A stretch of 64,000 nt of DNA from Enterobacter cloacae (GCA_014169315.1 AP022134.1:186001-250000), one strand, 5' to 3'; shown: positions 17,006-27,412, numbered from the stretch's first letter. The notes: a model not told the origin generated them from the sequence alone. Program-made: numbers and translations.

Positions 17006-20000
17006 ATGATGATGAATTTCAGGGCGCTGTATTTATGTATTAAACGGATTTTGGGGATATTCTCATCTCAGGAGAATGATGCAACCTCTGTAATGATTGA
17101 GGATATATCAAGCCTCTCTCCTTTTGCGCAGATTCTAGGAGATCAGAAGTACACTGTTCCTGATCATCCAAATCCAGAAGTCCTGAAATTCATCGAGTAT
17201 CCAACTCGTCCGACGGGCATACAGACATTTAATGAACAGTCAATCCTGTCTCTGTATCGGGAAAAGCTGCACTCAATTTCAATGATGTTAGCTATCAGCG
17301 ATAGCGACATCAGGGACGATGCATATACATTTACTAATTTAGTTTTAAAGCCCTTGGTTGAATATGTTCGCTGGATACATCTTTTGCCAGCTTCCGAAAA
17401 TCATCATCATAATGGTATTGGTGGGTTACTTTCTCACAGCCTGGAAGTGGCCATACTCTCTTTAAAAAATGCGCATCACTCAGAACTGAGACCAATCGGA
17501 TATCAAGATGAAGAAGTAGTCCGTAGAAAAGTATATCTCTATGCTGCGTTTATCTGTGGTTTAGTCCATGATGCCGGAAAGGTTTACGATCTCGACATTG
17601 TAAGCCTGAATTTAGCTAGTCCGATCATTTGGACGCCAAGCTCACAAAGTCTTCTTGACTGGGCACGTGAAAATGACGTGGTTGAATACGAAATCCACTG
17701 GCGAAAGCGTATTCATAATCAACATAATATCTGGTCCAGCGTTTTCCTTGAGCGAATCCTAAACCCGGTATGTCTTGCATTTTTGGATCGGGTAAATAAA
17801 GAACGTGTTTATTCAAAAATGATCACCGCCCTAAACGTTTATACTGATGGGAATGACTTTTTGTCTAAATGCGTGAGGACCGCTGATTTCTATTCTACTG
17901 GTACAGACCTTAATGTTTTACGTGACCCTATCATGGGTCTGCGTTCTAATGATGCAGCAGCAAGGGCCATTAGTACCATCAAGCACAACTTTACCAGTAT
18001 CAATATCAACAATTACAATGCTAAGCCTATGCACATCATTATCGTAAATGGTGAGGTATACCTTAACGAGAACGCATTCCTTGATTTTGTTCTCAATGAT
18101 TTCGAATTACATAAATATAACTTCCCTCAGGGAGAGGCTGGTAAGACCGTATTGGTAGAATCCCTAGTTCAACGTGGTTACGTCGAGCCCTATGATGATG
18201 AGCGTGTCGTTCACTACTTCATTCCGGGTATCTATTCGGAAAACGAAATATCAAACATCTTTAGAAATGGGATAGGGAAACTAGAATTCTATAACCTTCT
18301 TAAGCTAAGGTGGATTGGTTTAATCTTTGATTCTTATAAAATCCCTGACTCAGTGCCGGGTCTTTTTAGCGTTAATGCCAATAAAGACTTTATTTACATT
18401 GACGAGCAAAAAACAGTTACTGAATACAGAAGACCAGTGCCCGGTCGGGACGTTATAACTAAAATTACTGATACTGTTGAGACGGCTGTTCTTAAGGTTA
18501 ATGATTTAGGCCGCTCCTCTGCCTCTATTGATGTTGATATACATTCTAAGAAAAATGAAGGCTCATCCGACGATTTTGAGAAGAAAGCCGAAAGTGATAA
18601 TGAAATTGATAATGACACGCAGATAGTTAAATCTGAGGGTGAGGAAGCAGCTGATCCTGTCATTCCTGATATAGAAGAAAGTGAAGATGAATCGGCAAAG
18701 GACACGGAATCCCATGTCCTGGTCAACCAACTTCATGAACTCCTTTTAAGCGCTCCACTTTCCAATGACTATATAGTGTGTGTTGATGCTGTCCCCTACC
18801 TCAACATAGATACCACTATGGCATTGCTGCCGGGATTAGATGAAAAAGCATTCAGTGAAGAGCCCTATTTCCAACTGACATTCAGAGAAGGCTCTCTCGA
18901 TGGAATGTGGATAGTAAGGGACATTGACGATCTGCGTTTAGTCCAGCTCGGCGATAACTGCGCCGGGTTCCAGCTCACCTATCATGAGCCAAGAAGGCCA
19001 ACAACTTTAAAGTCACTTTTCAATACTTCTATGTATCAGGCATTAGTGATTAATGATGAGTCTTCTGTTGAAAACTCTGCCCCACGTCCAAAGCAAACGC
19101 TTGAGCTGCCTCCCCCACGTGTAAATGCAGTCGAAGAACATTCTGGCGACGTGGAATATCATGGAACCGATAGTGCATCCGCGACTGGTCCGCTGAAAAC
19201 TGAGGCTGTGGAATATGAACATTATCAACATCTTTTTGAGAAAGAAGATGAAGAGCATGAGATCATTGATTATACCGATTTCTCACAGCTTAGTGTTTCT
19301 CGGCCAGAAGTCGGTAGTTGTGCAACAAGCTCTTCGGTCCATAATGAAAAGCTTCTCTCCGAGCCGTCAGAATTACCAGAACTTAACCGAGAACAGAACG
19401 CTGATCCCCAGGGTACGAATGAACGCTCTATGGATGTTTCTGTAGGACAAGAAAACTCAGAACCAGATACTGAGGGTAACTGCCCACCACCAGCTGAAGT
19501 TGTGTATTCCCAGACCGAAGCAGCCGCAACCAGTGTGATGGCAAGTGAAGAGCCCGCCTTACCTCCTGTACTTGAAGAATCAAATGGAGAGCATGCGCCC
19601 ACAGACGCTAAGGGGCATCATCTTTCGCCAGCACTGGCCAGACTGTTCGCCCCAACAGCACCGGTAGAAAAACAAAATCCCAAGCGCAACCGGAATAAAT
19701 CATCGGACAAAGCAGAAGTACAAAAACCAGCATCACCTGTTTCTGGTCACAATCTGAACAGTAAAGTCTTTGCATCTACTGAATCAGACCAAAATGGTGA
19801 ATTCTCGCTTATAAGCGAAGGTGACGTTACAGAGCTTGAATTTGTAGAAATTGCGTTAGTACTGCATCAAATTCTGTCCAAAATGGAGGTGGCGTTTAAA
19901 AGAAAGCGCAAAAACAGATTTATGGTAAGTACTCCTAATACTCTCTATCTGACCCAATCTTGCGTGGAAAAATTTGGGTCGCAGTTAGAGGCTCAAGATC

Positions 20001-20158
20001 TTTTCAATAAGCTTCCTCAGTACCTCGTTAATTCTGGTGCTGTGATCAATACAAAATGCCATGCATTTAACATGCCTACTTTGCTGGCCGCATCAGACCG
20101 GGCGAAAGTGGACATTGAACGAATTATCAATAACCTGAAAGAGGCTGGGAACCTATAA
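17006..20158 (+). CDS. traI: MOBH-family relaxase TraI
   Basis: The 1050-aa protein has the MOBH signature: HHHNGIGGLLSHSLEVA (histidines at about residues 133-135) and the HD motif GLVHDAGK near residue 190, both parts of the TraI_2 HD-hydrolase-like metal site. The relaxase nicks oriT and leads the strand into the recipient. A long acidic, Ser/Glu-rich linker (about residues 500-900) precedes a C-terminal winged-helix-like TraI_2_C domain (from about residue 945, FVEIALVLHQIL). Its stop overlaps the start of traG by one base. A palindrome copy with central C lies in the linker (19008-19020). Confidence 0.93.
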   Translation: MMMNFRALYLCIKRILGIFSSQENDATSVMIEDISSLSPFAQILGDQKYTVPDHPNPEVLKFIEYPTRPTGIQTFNEQSILSLYREKLHSISMMLAISDSDIRDDAYTFTNLVLKPLVEYVRWIHLLPASENHHHNGIGGLLSHSLEVAILSLKNAHHSELRPIGYQDEEVVRRKVYLYAAFICGLVHDAGKVYDLDIVSLNLASPIIWTPSSQSLLDWARENDVVEYEIHWRKRIHNQHNIWSSVFLERILNPVCLAFLDRVNKERVYSKMITALNVYTDGNDFLSKCVRTADFYSTGTDLNVLRDPIMGLRSNDAAARAISTIKHNFTSININNYNAKPMHIIIVNGEVYLNENAFLDFVLNDFELHKYNFPQGEAGKTVLVESLVQRGYVEPYDDERVVHYFIPGIYSENEISNIFRNGIGKLEFYNLLKLRWIGLIFDSYKIPDSVPGLFSVNANKDFIYIDEQKTVTEYRRPVPGRDVITKITDTVETAVLKVNDLGRSSASIDVDIHSKKNEGSSDDFEKKAESDNEIDNDTQIVKSEGEEAADPVIPDIEESEDESAKDTESHVLVNQLHELLLSAPLSNDYIVCVDAVPYLNIDTTMALLPGLDEKAFSEEPYFQLTFREGSLDGMWIVRDIDDLRLVQLGDNCAGFQLTYHEPRRPTTLKSLFNTSMYQALVINDESSVENSAPRPKQTLELPPPRVNAVEEHSGDVEYHGTDSASATGPLKTEAVEYEHYQHLFEKEDEEHEIIDYTDFSQLSVSRPEVGSCATSSSVHNEKLLSEPSELPELNREQNADPQGTNERSMDVSVGQENSEPDTEGNCPPPAEVVYSQTEAAATSVMASEEPALPPVLEESNGEHAPTDAKGHHLSPALARLFAPTAPVEKQNPKRNRNKSSDKAEVQKPASPVSGHNLNSKVFASTESDQNGEFSLISEGDVTELEFVEIALVLHQILSKMEVAFKRKRKNRFMVSTPNTLYLTQSCVEKFGSQLEAQDLFNKLPQYLVNSGAVINTKCHAFNMPTLLAASDRAKVDIERIINNLKEAGNL

Positions 20159-22242
20159 TGTCAGATTCGAAGAGGACTAACCTCCATGCACAAGAGAATT
20201 TTTATCGGCCTATTCTTGAGTATCGTAGTGCCTCAATACTTTTGATTTGTTCGGTTTCTATGCTTTATATGGGACTTTCTTCAGACGGACTGGACATCGC
20301 CCCAATAGTTCTGTTCACCTCAATATTGCTTTTTTTGCTGTGCCTTTATCGTTGCAAAACAGCAGCGCCATTTTTGATGGCTCATTGGCGTGTATTCAAG
20401 CGACATTTCATGTTCGTTAGTCTTGATTCACTGCGTGTAATTAACAAAAGTAACTTTTTCTCCAATGAGCGAAAGTATCGTCAACTGGTTCAGGATTATC
20501 AAAATAAAAATAAGGATATACCCGAGCGAAAGTCCTATTTTTGTGATGGGTTTGAGTGGGGTCCGGAACATGCGGATCGGGCATATCAAATAGCTAACCT
20601 CTCCAGTGATAAACGTGAGATCGAGTTGCCATTCGTCTTCAACCCAATTAAGAGACATTTTGACGCAATGGCTCGTAAGATGGGCGGCAGCAATGCAATT
20701 TTTGCTGTGGAACGTAGGGAACCCATATTTGTAACTGAAGACAATTGGTTTGGTCATACTCTGATAACCGGAAACGTGGGTACCGGGAAAACGGTGCTAC
20801 AGCGTTTACTAAGCATTAGCATGCTTCATCTTGGTCATGTTGTTGTTGTCATAGATCCAAAGAACGATGCAGAGTGGCGAGAATCTCTAATGGAAGAGGC
20901 TAAGACCCTCGGTCTTCCTTTCTATAAATTTCATCCTGGCCAGCCAGCATCTTCGGTCTGTATTGATGTCTGCAACACCTATACTAATGTTTCTGACCTA
21001 ACATCTCGTCTTTTGAGCTTGGTGACAGTTCCCGGTGAGGTTAACCCATTCGTTCAGTATGCCAAGGCTCTCGTTTCCAATGTGATTTCCGGGCTTTCTT
21101 ACATAGAGAAAAAGCCTTCTATTTATCTGATTCACAAGAACATGAAAAGCCACATGTCTATTGTGAATCTTACAGTCAAGGTAATGGAGTCATGTTACGC
21201 GAGATATTATGGTTACGATGTCTGGACCGAAAAAGTTAAGTACGTCGCTAACGATACCTTGCCGGTACGTTTCAAGCGTCTCGCTGAATGGTTTACGGCT
21301 CATTTCATGAATTACGAGGGGTCCGAACAAATAGACTGGTTAGATACTGTTTCCCAGCTTATTGATTACTCAATGTCCGACCCAGAGCATATGGCTAAAA
21401 TGACCGCAGGTATTATGCCTGTTTTCGATATGCTCATTGAAAAACCTTTAAATGAGCTTTTATCTCCTAACCCGAACTCAGTATCATCAAGAGAAATTGT
21501 AACAAGCGAAGGGATGTTCAGCACTGGCGGGGTGCTATACATTTCGCTTGATGGCCTTTCAAACCCCGATACAGCAGCTGCTATTTCTCAATTAATAATG
21601 TCAGATCTGACCTCCTGTGCCGGTAGTCGCTACAACGCTCAAGATGGTGATATGTCAGCTAATTCCAGGATAAGTATTTTTGTTGATGAGGCACACTCAG
21701 CCATTAACAACCCTATGATTAACCTTCTGGCGCAGGGTCGTGCAGCGAAAATTGCACTGTTTATTTGCACCCAAACCATCTCCGACTTTATTGCTGCGGC
21801 AAGTGTTGAAACTGCCAATCGAATTACGGGGCTCTGCAACAATTATATAAGCTTGCGAGTCAACGATACTCCTACTCAGACGCTTGTTGTAGAGAACTTT
21901 GGTAAGAGTGCGATAAGCACAAATATGGTCACTTATACGACCGGTTCAGAAACATCTTTGCCGCATAATAACTTCTCAGGTTCAATCTCAGAAAGAAAGC
22001 AGACAACTTTAGAAGAGAGTATTCCAAAGGATCTCTTGGGTCAGGTCCCTATGTTTCACATAGTTGCCAGGCTTCAAGATGGCAGGAAGGTTGTAGGCCA
22101 AATCCCTATTGCTGTTGCTGAGAAACAAATGAAGCCAAACACAACTCTGTCGGAAATGCTTTTCAAGAAGGCCGGAAAAGTTACTTTGCGTCAAAATCTC
22201 GATATCAAAAATCTTAATAAATTTCTAAGGAAGTTGCATTGA
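20158..22242 (+). CDS. traG: Type IV coupling protein TraG (VirD4/TraD family)
   Basis: The 694-aa ATPase has two N-terminal membrane helices (about residues 24-62). Walker A is GNVGTGKTVLQ near residue 205 and Walker B is ISIFVDEAHS near residue 506, followed by a CTQTISDF sensor region. Coupling proteins join the relaxosome to the secretion channel and pump DNA. In R27 nomenclature this is TraG, distinct from pair-formation TrhG. It overlaps traI (1 base) and traJ (4 bases). Palindrome copies fall in codons at 20446-20458 and 22176-22187, in different reading frames. Confidence 0.93.
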   Translation: MSDSKRTNLHAQENFYRPILEYRSASILLICSVSMLYMGLSSDGLDIAPIVLFTSILLFLLCLYRCKTAAPFLMAHWRVFKRHFMFVSLDSLRVINKSNFFSNERKYRQLVQDYQNKNKDIPERKSYFCDGFEWGPEHADRAYQIANLSSDKREIELPFVFNPIKRHFDAMARKMGGSNAIFAVERREPIFVTEDNWFGHTLITGNVGTGKTVLQRLLSISMLHLGHVVVVIDPKNDAEWRESLMEEAKTLGLPFYKFHPGQPASSVCIDVCNTYTNVSDLTSRLLSLVTVPGEVNPFVQYAKALVSNVISGLSYIEKKPSIYLIHKNMKSHMSIVNLTVKVMESCYARYYGYDVWTEKVKYVANDTLPVRFKRLAEWFTAHFMNYEGSEQIDWLDTVSQLIDYSMSDPEHMAKMTAGIMPVFDMLIEKPLNELLSPNPNSVSSREIVTSEGMFSTGGVLYISLDGLSNPDTAAAISQLIMSDLTSCAGSRYNAQDGDMSANSRISIFVDEAHSAINNPMINLLAQGRAAKIALFICTQTISDFIAAASVETANRITGLCNNYISLRVNDTPTQTLVVENFGKSAISTNMVTYTTGSETSLPHNNFSGSISERKQTTLEESIPKDLLGQVPMFHIVARLQDGRKVVGQIPIAVAEKQMKPNTTLSEMLFKKAGKVTLRQNLDIKNLNKFLRKLH

Positions 22243-23303
22243 TGGATGAAAAAATTGTCCTGACGCGCCAGCAAATTTTAAGCTCTGCACTAAAAGTCAG
22301 CAAATGTCGCTCGCTCGTAAAAAGGCGCTTTCAGTCTTTGGGTTTAAAGTACGCAGATTCTCAGGAAGTTCGAGATCGGCTAACTATGATAGAAAAAAAC
22401 GCGTTTCATCATTTGGGAAAATTTTGTCAGAGCAACGATATCGATTCCCTATTCTCCATGGCAAATACCCTGTCTGAGCTTTTCCTTTTAAAGGGAGAGT
22501 TGATCACGACTGATCCCTTTGGGGACCGTGAAACCAGCTACTGGTCGGTACCACAAGGATCATGCCATGAATGGATTCAATCACTGACCACCAGCGAAGG
22601 TCCTGAACGTAAATTCGTTAGTTTCCGTATTTCTTTCGATAACAATGACGTACGGTGTGATCTTGTAAAAAAGAATGCCCGTATGCTTGGTTGTTATCTT
22701 TTGCCTTATTTCGTCGATTTAACACGCACGGTGGGCGCATTCATTAATTTGCCAGGTAGTGTCTCTTTTAAACAAGTACAGCGCATCAAACCCCAGATTC
22801 ATCCAGAAACAACACATAGTCATATAGTTACTATTGAGGACTCTCCCTTTCTTTCTCGGTTAAAATTTAAAATCATTACTGCCATAGATCAGCTTCCTGA
22901 CCCTAATGGCCTTTATACAAACACCTTTAACAGCATTATTGACCGTGCACTGCTGACTCATCTCAAAACCGAACAGGAAAAAATAGATAGTCCAAGAGTC
23001 TGCAAAAATGTGATTTCGGCTTTTGCCGACTCAACTCTTTCTCTGCCGGTGTTTAACATCGGCCTAAACGAGCAGTACAGATACTGGACGCCGTGGGGCA
23101 TCAACTTTATAGAATTTTCCCGCCAGGCCGCAAAAGCAAGGACCGCTGTATTTGTTCCTGATGTGGGACAGATCGAGTGGAAAAGCGCAGAGCATAAAGA
23201 ACTGGCGGAGTTAAGCCTCATCGACCAAATCATACCTAAACAGTACCACTGGCTCCTGGGTATCCCGACGATGTGGCGTAACAACTATGGAAGGTGCGAA
23301 TAA
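22239..23303 (+). CDS. traJ: TraJ transfer protein, C terminus replaced by IS insertion
   Basis: The 354-aa frame follows traG with a 4-base overlap, as traJ does in IncHI plasmids, where it is required for DNA transfer. No catalytic motif is obvious; the protein is soluble. The IS at 23289 breaks the gene: after NNY the frame reads GRCE and stops. Removing the IS and one copy of the CTAT duplication joins NNY to 20 further residues (beginning CNHDQRLALF) that end at a TAA at 24550-24552, overlapping the next gene. So 20 native residues have been replaced by 4. Whether the protein still works is unknown. Confidence 0.8.
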   Translation: MMDEKIVLTRQQILSSALKVSKCRSLVKRRFQSLGLKYADSQEVRDRLTMIEKNAFHHLGKFCQSNDIDSLFSMANTLSELFLLKGELITTDPFGDRETSYWSVPQGSCHEWIQSLTTSEGPERKFVSFRISFDNNDVRCDLVKKNARMLGCYLLPYFVDLTRTVGAFINLPGSVSFKQVQRIKPQIHPETTHSHIVTIEDSPFLSRLKFKIITAIDQLPDPNGLYTNTFNSIIDRALLTHLKTEQEKIDSPRVCKNVISAFADSTLSLPVFNIGLNEQYRYWTPWGINFIEFSRQAAKARTAVFVPDVGQIEWKSAEHKELAELSLIDQIIPKQYHWLLGIPTMWRNNYGRCE

Positions 23304-24485
23304 GTCCGAGATGTGAGATCATCGTGTTGTAACCTGAACCCAGAATGAGTAACCGGATGAGCCAGCAACTGACTTTTGCCGACAGTGAGTTTTCCAGTAA
23401 ACGCCGCCAGACCCGCAAAGAAGTTTTCCTTGGCAGAATGGATGACTTGCTTCCCTGGGACAAATTACTTGGCGTTATCGAGCCTGTGTATCCCAAGGCC
23501 GGTAATGGTCGCAGGCCCTATCCGCTGGAAACCATGCTGCGTATTCACTGCATGCAGCAATGGTACAACCTGAGCGATGAGGCCATGGAAGATGCCCTCT
23601 ATGAAATCGCCTCCATGCGCCAATTTGCTCGCCTGTCACTGGATAAAGCCATTCCAGACCGCACTACCATCATGAATTTCCGGCATTTGCTGGAGCAGCA
23701 TGAACTGGCCCGCAAAATCTTCAGTACCGTTAATCACTGGCTAGCAGAGTGTGGCGTTCTAATGACCCAGGGCACCTTGGTGGATGCCACCATCATTCAA
23801 GCCCCCAGCTCTACCAAAAACAAACACAACAGCCGTGATGAAGACATGCACCAGACCAAGAAAGGTAACCAGTGGTACTTCGGCATGAAAGCGCACATTG
23901 GCGTGGACGCCAAAAGTGGCCTGACCCACAGTCTGGTGACCACGGCGGCTAACGAGCACGACCTCAATCAGGTTGGCAAGTTACTGCATGGCGATGAAGA
24001 ATTTATCTCAGCCGATGCTGGTTATCAGGGGGCCGAAAAGCGCGATGAGCTCAGCGATGTCAGCGCAGACTGGCTTATCGCCAAGCGTCCCGGCAAAGTG
24101 AATGCATTGAAGCAACACCCGCGCAAGAACAAGCTGGCCATCCGTTACGAATACCTGAAAGCGAGTATCCGAGCGAAGGTTGAGCATCCATTTCGGATAG
24201 TAAAATGTCAGTTTGGTTTCGTCAAAGCCAGGTACAAGGGGCTGGCTAAAAATGACAGTCAACTGGCGATGTTATTCACCCTGGCGAACCTGGTTCGAGT
24301 TGACCAATTGATACGGGCACAGGCGAGATCTACCTGAAATGAGGAAATTGGCCTGAAACAGGGCCAAAATCAGCCACGAAGAGACGATTTTGGGCTGAAA
24401 ATTGGAAAATTGAGCCACAGGACGTCGATAAAGGACGGTTTGGGGCGTCATATCGGGAGCTGCGGACCACTTAATCGCAGCTTCC
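23289..24485 (+). mobile_element. IS5-family insertion sequence, ISKpn26-like
   Basis: The element is 1197 bp. Its ends are GGAAGGTGCGAATAAG and, inverted, GGAAGCTGCGATTAAG, with 2 mismatches in 16. It is flanked by a 4-bp direct repeat CTAT (23285-23288 and 24486-24489), the usual IS5 duplication length, so this is a simple insertion. It lies in the 3' end of traJ in the same direction as the tra operon and may reduce expression of the three genes after it. Confidence 0.93.
23357..24337 (+). CDS. IS5-family transposase
   Basis: From the ATG at 23357 the product is 326 aa, the standard length; an ATG four codons upstream is also in frame. The protein has the IS5 N-terminal part ([20 protein letters not shown]), LVDATII with the first catalytic Asp (near residue 136), SADAGYQG with the second Asp (near residue 217) and the C-terminal Y-(2)-R-(3)-E-(6)-K-type region [12 protein letters not shown]. 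All three DDE residues are present and the frame is intact, so the element is probably active. Confidence 0.93.
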   Translation: MSQQLTFADSEFSSKRRQTRKEVFLGRMDDLLPWDKLLGVIEPVYPKAGNGRRPYPLETMLRIHCMQQWYNLSDEAMEDALYEIASMRQFARLSLDKAIPDRTTIMNFRHLLEQHELARKIFSTVNHWLAECGVLMTQGTLVDATIIQAPSSTKNKHNSRDEDMHQTKKGNQWYFGMKAHIGVDAKSGLTHSLVTTAANEHDLNQVGKLLHGDEEFISADAGYQGAEKRDELSDVSADWLIAKRPGKVNALKQHPRKNKLAIRYEYLKASIRAKVEHPFRIVKCQFGFVKARYKGLAKNDSQLAMLFTLANLVRVDQLIRAQARST

Positions 24486-24538
24486 CTATTGCAATCACGA
24501 TCAGAGGCTAGCTCTTTTTCGTGAATGGAGGGAAAGCA

Positions 24539-25201
24539 ATGGCTGCGGATAATACAAGCAGGGCAGCAGTGCTCAGAACAATGCTTTTTTTTGGCATGGT
24601 CATTTATTTTGGTTACAGCTTGGCTTTCCAGAATACTGAGGAGCTCAAATATCAGATTACTCAGGAGGTTAATGCAAGCCGGTCCATCATATCAAATGAC
24701 CGTTGGAAGTCTGTCATTGCAAATAGTGAAGCGACTTTAAATTGGTTGGTACATGACTATAAGTTAATTGACTATCTGAATACTATTCTGATCCCTGACA
24801 CCAAAAAACCAGCCAGAGGTATTAACATTGTTGCTGAAAAATTTACCTCTATTAATTACACTATGGCCAAAAACATACCCCTCTTACTTTATCAGTCCAT
24901 TTTCCGGTGGAACTTAATCCTGGGGTGGCTAATCGTTTTTCTGCCCTATCTATTTGCCATGCTAGCAGATGGAATGTACCAGTGGAAATTGAAGAGGTAC
25001 GTATTTGGTAAGGTTACAGTTCAGTTTTATCGTATTTGGTTTCGAGCATTTTGGGTGATCAGTGCTTTAACGATGGTCTACCTGGTCATGCCAAATATGT
25101 CACTATTTAACAATATCGCTCAACTTTTCCCACCAGTCGCTTTATTGATACTGGGAATTGCATTGAATCGCTTGTGGTCTAACTTTCAAAAACTCATGTA
25201 A
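24539..25201 (+). CDS. DUF4400-type inner-membrane protein of conjugative elements
   Basis: The start is the ATG at 24539, preceded by GGAGGGAAAGC; it overlaps the original end of traJ. The 220-aa product has an N-terminal helix (LRTMLFFGMVIYFGYSLAF), a periplasmic part of about 90 residues and three further helices (residues ~135-160, 180-200, 205-220). This is the plan of the DUF4400 family found next to coupling-protein genes in integrative elements and large plasmids. Role unknown, probably linked to the coupling complex. The upstream IS may uncouple it from the tra promoter. Confidence 0.75.
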   Translation: MAADNTSRAAVLRTMLFFGMVIYFGYSLAFQNTEELKYQITQEVNASRSIISNDRWKSVIANSEATLNWLVHDYKLIDYLNTILIPDTKKPARGINIVAEKFTSINYTMAKNIPLLLYQSIFRWNLILGWLIVFLPYLFAMLADGMYQWKLKRYVFGKVTVQFYRIWFRAFWVISALTMVYLVMPNMSLFNNIAQLFPPVALLILGIALNRLWSNFQKLM

Positions 25202-25211
25202 AGGTGGTCAG

Positions 25212-26393
25212 ATGTTAAGCAGTAAAAAAAGGAAGTCCCCTACAAATATCAAAGAATCGCTCAATGATAACGCTGACCGTTTTTATAAGATGTTTCGCAT
25301 TCATACCACGGCAAAAGTTGCTATGTCGCTAATTGCCATGACCGCTGTAGGGTTTTCTTTCTACAATCTTTACGAACAATGGCAGGACGCTGAAGGGAAG
25401 AAAGACCATATAGCTGTAATACGGATTTCTGGCGAGATGGGTACCGGCTCGGAAACGGGCGATGGAACAGTGATCGCAACAGCTCTTGCCAAAGCTTACA
25501 ATAATCCCCATGCCAAAGCAGTTATTATCGAGGCAGAGTCAGGTGGTGGTGGTCCCTCTGACGCCATCATTATTTACCGCCAGATAAACGCGCTTAAAAA
25601 CCACCAGCCACAGATTGAACGCGTATCAGATGCCGGTGGCTCTCTTTCATCTGTAGCCGCTGACAAGAGTAACAAAACCGGGAGCACAGAACGTGGCGAT
25701 GAAGCACGGTCGAAGCAAAACTCCCTCGAAGTACTCTCCAGCGGTACCGGTCGTTTTTTCTCTGATATCGCAGACTCATATAAACCAATCATCGTTAGTG
25801 TGAAAGGCATATGCGCATCCGCATGCTATTACGCGGTATCGCCCGCTGATGCAATTTATGCCGACAGTAATGCCCTGATCGGTTCTATCGGTGTGCGTAT
25901 GGACCACTGGAATCTGTCAGAGATCATGAGCACAGTAGGCGTCAAGAATGAGCCCCTTACGGCCGGTGAGTTCAAAGATGCTCTTGACCCCTTCCACCCA
26001 TTGTCCGATTCAACGAGGGAGTTCATGCAGAAGGAGATCCTGAACACGATGCATGAAAAATTTATAACTGATGTTGAACTTGGACGGGGTAAAAAGCTTC
26101 TCTCGCGTCATGATGCCGATGCTGTTTCTCTCTATTCAGGCCGTGTATGGCCAACACCTCAGGCAGTTAAGTACGGCCTGGTGGATGGAGATCTTACGTC
26201 AGTAGAGATCCGTACACGTCTTTCAAAAATGTACTCCACTGACACGTTCAAAAACTACAATGAGCCTCATCGTAATCTCCGTTCTGCACTCGGCATGCTG
26301 ATGAGCCTGTCTTCAAATATTGAGAGCCTTACCGGTACCACTACCCGCTTAGTAGAATCTGTTAATGCCACCAGCTACCCCTCTGTGAGGTAA
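25212..26393 (+). CDS. Membrane-anchored S49-family (SppA-like) serine protease
   Basis: The 393-aa protein has one N-terminal membrane helix (about residues 37-53) and an S49 domain. VKGICASACYYAVSPAD (near residue 200) carries the nucleophile Ser and IYADSNALIGSIGV follows. A catalytic Lys is expected near the GEFKDALDPFHPL segment. S49 enzymes degrade membrane-bound peptides. A low-complexity acidic insert (residues 130-170) is unusual. The ATG follows AAGGTGGTCAG; the next gene starts one base after the stop. Why a transfer operon keeps such a protease is not known. Confidence 0.82.
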   Translation: MLSSKKRKSPTNIKESLNDNADRFYKMFRIHTTAKVAMSLIAMTAVGFSFYNLYEQWQDAEGKKDHIAVIRISGEMGTGSETGDGTVIATALAKAYNNPHAKAVIIEAESGGGGPSDAIIIYRQINALKNHQPQIERVSDAGGSLSSVAADKSNKTGSTERGDEARSKQNSLEVLSSGTGRFFSDIADSYKPIIVSVKGICASACYYAVSPADAIYADSNALIGSIGVRMDHWNLSEIMSTVGVKNEPLTAGEFKDALDPFHPLSDSTREFMQKEILNTMHEKFITDVELGRGKKLLSRHDADAVSLYSGRVWPTPQAVKYGLVDGDLTSVEIRTRLSKMYSTDTFKNYNEPHRNLRSALGMLMSLSSNIESLTGTTTRLVESVNATSYPSVR

Positions 26394-26394
26394 C

Positions 26395-27126
26395 ATGGAT
26401 GCTTTCAATCTGCTGTGGAGCATTACGGGGGTAGCTTTCATTATCCTTATTTTCGTCGTGTTGCTGTGTCTGTTGGGATTTATGACCTCTGCCATAGCGG
26501 AACGGCGGACTGCAAAGGCAATTGAATCTGGGCTTCCTGAAGAAGCTCAGGGGCTACTTAGTGATCTCACCTTTCAGTTGTCGGCTCATAGCACTACGCA
26601 GGTTGATCACATTCTCGTAGCCCCACATGGTATATACGTCATAGAGCAGAAAAACTACGTAGGCAAGCTCTACGGTACTCTGGAGGAAAGCCACTGGCGG
26701 AAATGGACTCAGTCCCGAACCCTCAAGTTGCAGAACCCGTTTAAGCAAAACCAGGGGCACATCAGGGCTATTCAGTCTGCTCTTAAGGCTAGAGAACTGG
26801 AATGTATCAATGTCGTCATCATAAACGGACGTTGTAAGTTTGATGGCATCAAGCCGGAATGGTTATGTATGGGGATGGACGATTTTATCCATAAAGTCAA
26901 ACAACGACGAGGGCTACGGTTGTTCACACCGGAGTCTGTTCAGCACATCTGTTCGGTGTTGAAGTCAACAAGGAAGTCGCCAGGGCTCTATACGGACCTT
27001 ACTCATATTCATAACATAACGACAAAGTACAAAGCCCCGATGAAATTCGAGCAACGAGTAACATACATTCTGCTCAACTTTATCCATTATCTGTGGGCAA
27101 GTCTGTTCACTAAGCAGAAGCCTTAG
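26395..27126 (+). CDS. NERD-domain protein with membrane anchor
   Basis: The 243-aa product has an N-terminal membrane helix (ITGVAFIILIFVVLLCLLGFM) and then the NERD core: residues 55-100 with STTQVDHILVAPHGIYVIEQKNY, the D-x-x-V and E-x-K pattern of this nuclease-related domain. NERD proteins resemble Holliday-junction-type endonucleases, and the acidic and lysine residues of the active site are present. The protein may act on DNA at the inner membrane during or after transfer; this is inference from position. A terminator hairpin follows 35 bases after the stop and ends the operon. Confidence 0.78.
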   Translation: MDAFNLLWSITGVAFIILIFVVLLCLLGFMTSAIAERRTAKAIESGLPEEAQGLLSDLTFQLSAHSTTQVDHILVAPHGIYVIEQKNYVGKLYGTLEESHWRKWTQSRTLKLQNPFKQNQGHIRAIQSALKARELECINVVIINGRCKFDGIKPEWLCMGMDDFIHKVKQRRGLRLFTPESVQHICSVLKSTRKSPGLYTDLTHIHNITTKYKAPMKFEQRVTYILLNFIHYLWASLFTKQKP

Positions 27127-27160
27127 CGCTCTATCATTGGTAAGGCTGTAAAATGTCTGC

Positions 27161-27198
27161 AAAAGGCCCCATCGGTAAATTGTTGGGGCTTTTTCTTT
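27161..27198 (+). terminator. Rho-independent terminator of the traI operon
   Basis: AAAAGGCCCC and GGGGCTTTTT pair (one bulged base) around a 14-base loop, followed by a T-rich run, 35 bases after the NERD gene. Confidence 0.8.
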
Positions 27199-27412
27199 GC
27201 GTAGTTCTGATACGGTTTATCCTGTGGAGCATTATGGCCACCAGCCAGCTGGTGACTGGCCAACGCTTTGTATGACGTAGCCTACTCAGGGCAGGCTATT
27301 TTAGAGGGACCGATTTTTATCCGGGCTAATTTAGAAAGAGATAATTTGAACTTAGGCGGGCTGACCACCAGCAGAGAGGTAAATCACTAGCCGGTGATAT
27401 TGACAGAAGTCG

